Program-made: the position numbers and the translations under genes
Assembly (NCBI GenBank): GCA_002077065.1
Contig: NAJO01000014.1
Location: forward strand, 682,001 to 746,000
DNA from: Cryoendolithus antarcticus
Lineage: Eukaryota > Ascomycota > Dothideomycetes > Cladosporiales > Cladosporiaceae
Length of the DNA: 64,000 bases
Reading direction: 5' to 3'
Shown: positions 55,790 through 64,000 of the stretch, piece by piece
Numbering within the stretch: the first letter of the stretch is position 1
How the letters are laid out: the number at the start of each line of letters is the position of its first letter
Notes under the pieces: model-generated
The model's input: the letters and a program-made list of their open reading frames with translations, nothing else
Databases searched by the model: none
What the model was told of the DNA's origin: nothing

Positions 55790-58069
55790 ATGGCGCCTTC
55801 ATTCGATCAGCTGGACCCGGAGACCGGCGACTACGACGCTGAGGATGATGTCGATTTCACCGACCTCAAGGAGCAATATGAGGTGCGCATGGAGGAGGGC
55901 TTGGACACATTCGTCGTGATCGACGGATTACCAAAAGTGCCCGAAGACAGCAAACCGAAGCTTGTCAAGTTCTTGCTGCGGAAACTTACGACTGCGGGAA
56001 AGACCAAGGAGGATGATGTGTACATGCCACTGGACGAGTCGACTGGACAGACTGGGGGATATGCATTCGTCGAGTATGAGACTGCGGCCCAGGCTGCTGC
56101 GGCAGTGAAGTTGCTGCATGGCACACCTCTCGACAAGAAGCACACGATTGCCGTGAACAAGCTCACGGACATCGAGCGCTACGGACGGGAGGGCAAGATT
56201 GACGAGACGTACCATGAGCCCGAGATTGCATCGTTCGAGGAGAAGGAGCACTTGCGATGGTGGCTAGGTGATCCCGAGGGTCGTGACCAGTTCATCATGT
56301 TCAAAGCAGACGACGTAGGAGTGTACTGGAATGAAAGGGACGACGTGCCAGACCAGATCGTGAACAGGACAGGCTGGACAGAGACATTTGTGCAATGGTC
56401 TCCAAAGGGCACATACCTCATATCCATGCATGCGCAGGGTGTGCAACTTTGGGGTGGCCCGAACTGGTCACGGCAAAAGCGCTTCATGCACCCAGGCGCG
56501 AATCTCGTGGATGTCTCACCAGATGAGCGGTACATCACAACGTGGTCCCACAAGGCGATGGAGGTGCAAGAGGGCAATCCTGTACTCTCGCTCGAGGAGG
56601 ACGGCAAGAACTACATCATCTGGGACGTCGCGACGGCCAAGCCTATCCGATCATTCGTCACACTCGATCTCGCTGGACCTACAAATGATGCTGAGGGCAA
56701 CCCCATCAAGCAGAAGATTCAGTGGCCAGCGTTCAAGTGGTCTTCAGACGCCAAGTATGTGGCGCGCATGACACAGGGACAGAGCATCAGCGTGTACGAG
56801 CTGCCCAAGATGAACCTCATGGACAGGCAGAGCATCAAGATCGAGGGTGTGATGGACTTCGAGTGGGCACCGGCAAGTCCGCAGCGTGACAATATCAAGA
56901 CCTACGAGCAACTCTTCTGCTACTGGACACCTGAACTCGGCAGCAATCCGGCGAAGGTCGGATTGATGAGCATCCCCAGCAAAGACATCGTCCGTACCCG
57001 CAACCTGTTCAATGTGTCTGACGCGAAGTTGCATTGGCAATCTGAAGCATCATTTGTGTGTGTCAAGGTAGATAGGCACAGCAAGAGCGGGAAGAGCAAA
57101 GCCACCAACCTCGAGATCTTCCGTGTGCGAGAGAAGGGCGTACCGGTCGAAGTTGTCGACAGCATCAAAGATACAGTCATCAACTTTGCATGGGAGCCCA
57201 AGGGCGACCGCTTCGTGCTCATTACTGCAGGTGAAGTACCCGATGGTGCGCCTGTACCGCCAAAGACCTCCGTCTCTTTCTTTTGCCCCGAGAAGTCGAA
57301 GGGCAACACCATCGGAAATTTCAAGCTCATCCGCACAATCGACAAGAAGAACAACAACGCCATCCACTGGTCACCTAACGGCCGCTTCGTAGTCGTCGCT
57401 ACCGTCATGAACCAGCAGTCTTTCGATCTCGATTTCTGGGACCTTGACTTTGAGGGCGAGAAGGACGAGAAGGACAAGGACTTGACCGCGAACTTACAAT
57501 TGATGACAACGGCAGACCACTATGGTGTCACAGACATCGAGTGGGATCCTTCGGGTCGCTACGTGGCTACCACGGCGAGCTTCTGGAAACATAGGGTACG
57601 TCACCTTCATGAACTTGCACCTCATAAATACACGCACTGACAATCCTCCCAGATGGAAAACGGCTACCACCTGTACACCTTCTCCGGCACCACCCTCCGC
57701 GAAGAGCCAACAGAGCAATTTAAGCAATTCTCCTGGCGCCCGCGCCCCGAACGCCTCCTCTCCAAAGACGAAATGAAGAACGTGCGCAAGAATCTCCGCG
57801 AATACTCCAAAACTTTCGAAGAGCTCGACGTCGCTAAGAAATCCTCTGCGAACAAGGCTGTTGTTGAGGCGAGGAGACGCTTGCTGCAGGAGTGGCTTGC
57901 GTATCGCCAGCGGGTGCAGGAGGATCTTGAGGAGGAGCGGGAGGCGTTGGGGTTGACGGCTGTGAGCGAGGAGAGGGCTGCATTGGAGGTTGCGGATGAC
58001 GGCGAGACGAGGGTTGTGGAGGAAATTTATGAGGAGATCCTGGCGGAGGAGGAGGAGATCGTTGACTGA
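55790..58069 (+). CDS. PRT1: eukaryotic translation initiation factor 3 subunit b
   Basis: Core scaffold subunit of eIF3, which recruits the 40S subunit and mRNA in the cytosol. Exons 55790-57595 and 57653-58069 give 740 residues; the 57-nt intron (GTACGT...CTCCCAG) joins FWKHR to [12 protein letters not shown]. An acidic N-terminus precedes the RRM at about residues 40-125 ([10 protein letters not shown] as RNP2 region, [19 protein letters not shown] as RNP1 region), which binds eIF3j/eIF3a in yeast. A beta-propeller with eIF2A-like repeats follows ([69 protein letters not shown]). The C-terminal helix ([20 protein letters not shown]) binds eIF3i/g in homologues. The size is typical. Confidence 0.97.
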
Positions 58070-58333
58070 GTGCGAGCAACGTGGGAAAGTGTGTGGGGTT
58101 TATGGAGTTGAGAGTGTGGTCAGCGCGGCATCGAAGCGGGCTTTCCAGAGTGCCGAACACCTGCGAGCTCTATCGCAAGCAAGCAGCTCGAGCACGCCAT
58201 CGCGTTGTGGTAGGCAGAGCTTACAGATCAGCGACTTCGAGGATGAGCCGGCAATGCTTCTTGCGACAACTCACCGAACATTACAGCCTTGCACGTTCCT
58301 CTCACTACCTTCCTCCTACCTTCCTTTGATGAC

Positions 58334-60006
58334 ATGTCTTCAAGCTCACCTCTGCGCATAGCCATTATTGGCGGCGGTCCGGCTGGCCTTGGTGCTGCTA
58401 TCGCTTTGTCTGAGTTGCCTAACGTTGAGGTCAAAGTCTATGAGAAGGCCAAAGAACTCTGCGAAGTGGGCGCCGGGATTCGTATTGGCTTCAACTGCTG
58501 GCGAGTGCTCGGTCTACTTGGCGCGGACGAAGGCGTGAGAGGGCATCATAAGGTGAAGGTCAATCATAGGTAAGTGCATGCGACACTACTGCACTGGAAC
58601 GTTCGATGAGGCGCTAAGGTAGGGAGGTAGCTGACGTGGGAGCAGAAATGGACTTACCGGCGCGCTCGTGGGGAGTACCAATGCGCAAGATCTGCCGAAG
58701 CGGTTACAGCCGCATCGCGTTAGGCGGAGGAGGCTGCAGGCGGCGTTGTTGGCGCAGGTAAAGCCTGGAGTTATTCGGCTGGGGAAGGCGTTGAATTCTG
58801 TCGAGGATCTAGGGGAAGGTAAAGGGGTGAAGTTAGTGTTCGAGGATGGTGAGGTGACTGAGGCGGATTTGGTTGTGGGTGGCGATGGGATCCGCTCGGT
58901 CTGTGGCCCCTTGCCAGCCGCTCTGATGAGTGAAGAGGGCACTGACATTGCCTCGTAGGTCGTGAGAGACGCAGTCTACCCAGATCACACAACTAGATAC
59001 ACCGGAACGATCATCTGGCGGACGCTGATCCCGTGGTCGAAGGTGAAACACTTGCCTGAGATTGCCGAGACGACGGCGTGGTGGTATGGGAAGGATGGGC
59101 ATGAGTATACATCGCCTGTCGATGATCCGGAGGAGTTGTGCGACGCGGAGAGAATGCTCGAGATCTCGTGTCGGAATCTGCTGGATCCGGCGACCGATTT
59201 GACAAAGCGATTCAATTGGGGCGTGCCGGCAACGAATGAGAGGGTGGTTTCGCACTTTACCGTTGGTCTCGCTATACCCGTTCCTATTCGAATGAGCGCT
59301 GAATCTTCAATCTCAGGACTACGATCCACAAGTCCGAGAAGCAATGGCTGTTGCTCCGGAGGGTACTTGGAGGGAGTTCTCTGCTTTCGCGGGAGCGCGG
59401 CTCGACAAGCTGACCGCATGGGACAAAGTCGTCCTGCTTGGAGATGCCAGTCACCCGCTATCTGGTAGGTGGATTCAATGGACGGATGTCTCAGTGTCAT
59501 GAATGGAAGCTAATCCGGTCATACAGGAGCCTTCGGATCCCGCGCTGCATTCGCACTGGAAGATGGCTGGATCCTTGCTCGAGCTATCGAATACACGAGA
59601 GGTTCAACGCACGCTCTCCGAGATGCTCTGAAGATCTTCGACGAGATCCGCTCGCCGTACTACATGAGAATGTAGGTCATTTCCGGGCGAGTCTCCTGAC
59701 ACACAGCTGACCTTGTCTCTCAGGTACGAATTCCTCGATGAACAGAAGGGCAAAGCACAGGCCGTCAAGCATCTGAGTCCTGATCAGCGTTTCGAGGCAG
59801 CGCTGAAGCTGCGTGCCGATGGACTGAACATGGAGTCGAAGATGCCGTGGATTTACATGAACGATATTGTGAAGGTGTGGGAGCAGTGGATTGCTGAGCA
59901 CGAAGGGCCGTCTCGTTCGAATGATCGAGGTAGCATAGCCAAGCAGGACTCTGTGCTCTTGGATGATCGGCGAGCGGTCACGGCGGAAGTGTCGGTCACT
60001 GCATGA
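58334..60006 (+). CDS. second FAD-dependent monooxygenase (salicylate hydroxylase-like)
   Basis: Group A flavoprotein hydroxylase, distant from the copy at 4081. Exons 58334-58569, 58646-58898, 58959-59261, 59317-59464, 59527-59671 and 59724-60006 give 455 residues; the five introns are 76, 60, 55, 62 and 52 nt. The nucleotide-binding motif IIGGGPAGLGAA is at residues 11-22, followed by VYEKAKELCEVGAGIRIGFN. GGDGIRSVVRDAV (the DG motif) is formed by the second splice. GDASHPLSGAFGSRAAFALEDGW near residue 305 is the second FAD motif; the usual Gly after GS is Arg here. The intron pattern differs completely from the first monooxygenase, so they are not recent duplicates. Substrate unknown; cytosolic. 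Confidence 0.88.
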
Positions 60007-60377
60007 TCATGCTTGAGATGATAGAGAGCTCAATGTATGAATTGAGGGCGTTCAAGTGCACGTGCTTACGCGGAGGCGGAAGGCGCCGGACGGGAGCCCG
60101 GACATGAACGCCGAGCAAGTTGTTACTACCTTAGCTGACAGCTTGCTGCGATGTTTATTGAAGATCGATCAACTCCTGAACCATCCAACACCCTTACACA
60201 TCCCCTTGCATTTCAGCCACACTCCTTTAGCGTGCCGATAGTCGAACCGAAACTCCTTAACCACCTTCGAAGGCAGACCAGGTCGACCTGTCTAGCGAGC
60301 GGTTGACCAGGGGAAAAGACGCGGCCATTGCGGCATAGACGATTGATGAAGTTGCGCATACACACACAACCTCCATC
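60007..60377. other. intergenic, clathrin promoter
   Basis: Monooxygenase 3' UTR and clathrin heavy chain promoter/5' leader. No other feature seen. Confidence 0.45.
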
Positions 60378-63300
60378 ATGGCGGCGCTTCCAATCAAGTT
60401 CCAGGAGAAGTTCAATCTCACCACCGCGGGCATACTGGTGAGTCGCAATGCCCCATCGCAGCACTGTCAGCAGTGCAAACAGCGCATGCAGTATACTGAC
60501 GCCTGGGAAAGCCGGCATCCATAGGCTTCAACTCATGCACACTCGAATCAGATCACTTCGTGTGCGTGCGGCAGACGGCAGAAGGCAGTACCTCCCCCGA
60601 AGTCATCATCGTGAACCTGAAGAACAACAACAATGTCACGCGGCGGCCCATCAAGGCCGACAGTGCCATCATGCACTGGTCGAAGGAGATCATCGCCCTC
60701 AAAGCCAGCGGCAAGACGCTGCAGATCTTCGACTTGGCGGCAAAGGCTAAGCTGAAGAGCGCGACGATGAATGAGGACGTGGTGTTCTGGAAGTGGTTCA
60801 GTGAGACGACGCTGGGTCTGGTGACGGACACTGCTGTGTATCACTGGAACATCTTCGACCCTGCTCAGGCGGCACCAGCGAAGGTGTTCGACCGCAACAA
60901 CAATCTGGCTGGCTGCCAAATCATCAATTACCGTGTGGCGGACGATGAGAAGTGGTCAGTCGTGGTGGGCATTTCGCAACAGCAGGGTCGTGTGGTGGGC
61001 GCCATGCAGCTGTACTCGAAAGATCGCGGTATCAGTCAGGCGATTGAGGGACATGCGGCAGCGTTCGGCACATTGCGCATGGAGGATGCGCCCACAGACA
61101 CCAAGCTCTTCACCTTTGCGAACCGCACAGCGACTGGCGCGAAGCTGCACATCGTCGAGGTCGATCATACAGCACCGAACCCGGTGTTTCAAAAGAAGGC
61201 AGTGGACATCTACTTCCCAGCAGAGGCGACCAACGACTTCCCAGTCGCGATGCAGGTGTCGAAGAAGTACAAGGTGATATACCTTGTCACCAAATACGGC
61301 TTCATTCATCTGTATGACCTCGAAACTGGTACAACGATCTTCATGAACCGCATTTCGAGCGACACGATCTTCACGACTGCGAGTGACGAGGAAGGAACGG
61401 GCGTTGTCGGAGTGAACCGAAAGGGTCAAGTGCTCTTCGTTAGTATCGACGACGCTACGATCATTCCGTATCTCCTGCAGAGTTCCGAGAACGCAGAGCT
61501 GGCGTACAAGCTAGCCTCGAGAGCGAGCTTACCGGGCGCCGACCAACTGTATCAGCAGCGATTTGACCAGCTGCTTGCCATCGGCAACTACCAACAAGCT
61601 GCCAAGACTGCCGCCAACTCTCCACAAGGCTTCCTCAGGACACCGCAGACTATCGAAAAGTTCAAGGCCATCCCACAACAGGGCGGTCAGCTCTCAGTCA
61701 TCTTGCAGTACTTCGGTATGCTCCTCGACAAGGGCAAGCTCAATCAGCACGAGACGCTCGAGCTTGCACGCCCAGTCCTGCAACAAGATCGCAAGCATCT
61801 GCTCGAAAAGTGGATGAAGGAGGGCAAACTTGGATGTTCAGAGCAGCTCGGAGATCTGGTGCGCACTAAGGATGCCGCCCTCGCGCAGCTGATCTACCAA
61901 GAAGCTGGCGCCTCGCAAAAGGTCATTGCTGCAATGGCTGAGTCTGGCAACTTCAACGCGATCCTACCATACTCCAAGTCGGTGGGCTACACGCCTGACT
62001 ACAACGCCTTGGTACAGCACGTTGTTCGCATGAACCCGGATAAGGGTGCCGAGTTTGCTACTGCACTTGCAAAGGAGGACTCGAATCTGCTTGACATTGA
62101 GCGGACTGTCGACATTTTCCAGAGTCAGGGTATGGTGCAGCAGGCAACAGCGTTCTTGCTCGACGTGCTTGGCGGCAATTTGCCAGAGCAAGGTCACCTA
62201 CAGACCAGACTGCTCGAGATGAACTTGATGAACGCACCTCAAGTTGCCGATGCGATCTTGACCAATCAGATGTTCTCCCATTACGATCGGCCACGGATCG
62301 CGCAGCTCTGTGAGAACGCTGGGCTTTTCGCACTAGCGCTCGACCACTACGAGAACCCTGCGGACATCAAGCGCTGTGTGGTGCAGAGTGACAAGATCAA
62401 CGAAGAGTTTTTGTCAGCCTACTTCGGCAAGCTGACCGTGGAGCTCGCTCTTGAGTGCCTTGACGAGATGCTCAAAGTCAACATCCGCCAGAACCTGCAA
62501 GTCGTCATCAACATCGCGAAGAAGTACTCTGACCTTTTCGGGCCTAATCGGATCATCGACCTGCTCGAGAAGTACCGCACCGCGGAGGGCCTGTACTTCT
62601 ACTTGGGCGGGATCGTCAACATCAGCGAGGACAAAGATGTCACCTTCAAGTACATCGAGGCTGCCACGAAGATGGGGCAACTTCAGGAAGTCGAGCGCGT
62701 CTGCCGCGAGAGCAACTTCTACGACCCGGAGAAGGTGAAGAACTTCCTGAAGGAGCAACGCTTGACGGAGCAGCTACCTCTGATCATCGTCTGCGACCGC
62801 TTCAACTTTGTCCACGACTTGGTGCTCTACTTGTACAAGAACCAGGCGTTCAAGTCGATTGAAGTGTACGTTCAACGCGTCAACCCGGCACGGACACCGG
62901 GCGTCATTGCTGGCCTGCTCGATGTGGACTGCGACGAGAACATCATCAAGAACCTGCTCAGCTCCGTGTCGCCTCAGAGCATTCCTATCGACGAGTTGGT
63001 ACAGGAGGTCGAGTCTCGCAACAGGTTGAAGTTGCTCTTGCCATTCCTCGAGGCTACTCTGGCTGCCGGCAATCAGCAACAAGCTGTCTACAACGCCTTG
63101 GCCAAGATCTACATCGACTCGAACTCCAACCCCGAAGCCTTCCTCAAGTCTAACGACCAGTATGACACTCTCACTGTCGGCAAGTACTGCGAGAAGCGCG
63201 ACCCGAACTTAGCCTTCATTGCGTACAGCAAGGGCCAGAACGATCTCGAGCTCATCAGCATCACCAACGAGAACGCAATGTTCAAGGCGCAGGCACGATA

Positions 63301-64000
63301 CCTGCTTGACCGCGCCGACCCGGAGATCTGGGAGTACGTGCTATCGGAGAACAACATCCATCGCCGGAGTCTTGTCGATCAGATCATCTCCACCGCCGTG
63401 CCCGAGTCGCAAGATCCTGAGAAGGTCTCCATTGCTGTCAAGGCTTTCATCGATGCTGACATGCCAGTGGAGCTCATCGAGCTTCTCGAGAAGATCATAC
63501 TTGAGCCTTCCACGTTCAGTGACAACGCCAACCTCCAGAATCTGCTTATGTTGACTGCTTGCAAGTCAGACCGCGGTCGTGTGGCCAACTACATTCAGCA
63601 ACTCAATGCCTATAGTCCAGAAGACATTGCGCAACAGTGCGTTGAGGTTGGCATGTTCGAGGAAGCTTTCCTCATCCACAAGAAGGCTGGCGACCACCTC
63701 TCTGCTGCAAACGTCCTCGTCGACCATGTCGTCAGCATCGATCGCGCACAAGAGTACGCCGACCAAGTCGACCTCCCCGAAGTCTGGAGCAAAGTCGGCA
63801 AAGCTCAGCTCGATGGCCTCCGGGTCTCAGACTCCATCGAGTCCTACATCAAAGCCCAAGACCCCTCCAACAACCTCGAAGTCATCGAGACCGCAACCCA
63901 CGCTGGCAAAGATGAAGACCTCATCAAGTACCTCCGCATGTCGCGCAAGACTCTCCGCGAGCCCGCCATCGACACCGCGCTCGCCTTCGCTTTTGCCAGG
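60378..64000 (+). CDS. CHC1: clathrin heavy chain, 3' partial
   Basis: Forms the legs of the clathrin triskelion coating vesicles at the plasma membrane and trans-Golgi. Exons 60378-60437 and 60512 onward; the 74-nt intron (GTGAGT, branch TACTGAC, GGAAAG acceptor) joins LTTAGIL to PASIGFNSCTLESD. The second exon stays open for 1,163 codons to the last base, so 1,183 of the usual ~1,680 residues are present and the gene continues beyond the window. The N-terminal beta-propeller (KADSAIMHWSKEIIALKASG, VFWKWFSETTLGLVTDTAVY) is followed by the linker and repeated alpha-helical CHCR legs (ALECLDEMLKVNIRQNLQVV, VYVQRVNPARTPGVIAGLLD, SVSPQSIPIDELVQEVESRN). No disruption is seen. Confidence 0.97.

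Noticed and set aside
1..64000. Possible biosynthetic or catabolic gene cluster linking the two monooxygenases, GST, transporter and methyltransferase
   Set aside because: These genes are spread over 55 kb with many housekeeping genes between them, and there is no backbone synthase.

Overview
The window is about 64 kb of nuclear DNA from a filamentous ascomycete, most likely a Dothideomycete. This rests on four observations: short spliceosomal introns (about 48-90 nt with GT/AG ends and CTAAC/CTGAC-like branch points), single-gene transcription units on both strands, Pezizomycotina-type families, and intergenic spaces of 0.3-4 kb. The species is an inference. No bacterial features, rRNA, tRNA or CRISPR arrays were seen. 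Most genes had to be assembled by reading across introns; exon limits are given per gene and nearly every model closes in frame.

Left part (1-17.4 kb): the 3' part of a PX-PH-RhoGAP protein, an FAD aromatic-ring monooxygenase, a C2H2 zinc-finger transcription factor, an unrecognised acidic protein, a small four-exon bZIP protein that no single reading frame reveals, and the Mgs1/WRNIP1 replication-maintenance ATPase.

Middle (18-38 kb): three tandem small membrane proteins that look like diverged copies of one gene, FKBP12, a small secreted protein, histidinol-phosphatase, a Ure2-like glutathione transferase, a secreted CAP/PR-1 protein, a mitochondrial pyruvate carrier subunit with an unusual repeat tail, a ubiquitin-like-domain coiled-coil protein, a gene-free 2.4 kb, a Rad60/Esc2-type SUMO-like protein, Lsm6 and a class I methyltransferase.

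Right part (39-64 kb): a large disordered Met/Gln-rich protein, the meiotic recombination factor Mnd1, a frame-broken gene relic, an MFS sugar transporter, a 3.8 kb gene-poor interval ending in a degenerate tandem array of about 169-bp units, a cysteine-rich secreted protein whose start codon is split by an intron, a conserved RS-tailed protein, a DEK-C/SWIB (Uaf30/Tri1-like) protein, eIF3b, a second FAD monooxygenase, and the first ~1,183 codons of clathrin heavy chain, running off the window.

The genes do not form one pathway. Housekeeping genes (eIF3b, Lsm6, clathrin, FKBP12, MPC1, HIS2, MGS1) alternate with accessory ones (secreted cysteine proteins, monooxygenases, GST, transporter, membrane-protein cluster). 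The accessory genes lie next to the longest intergenic stretches and the repeats. The most unusual signals are the tandem membrane family with a shared TWx[QE]H motif and intron position, the 169-bp array, and several genes with introns at or inside the start codon.
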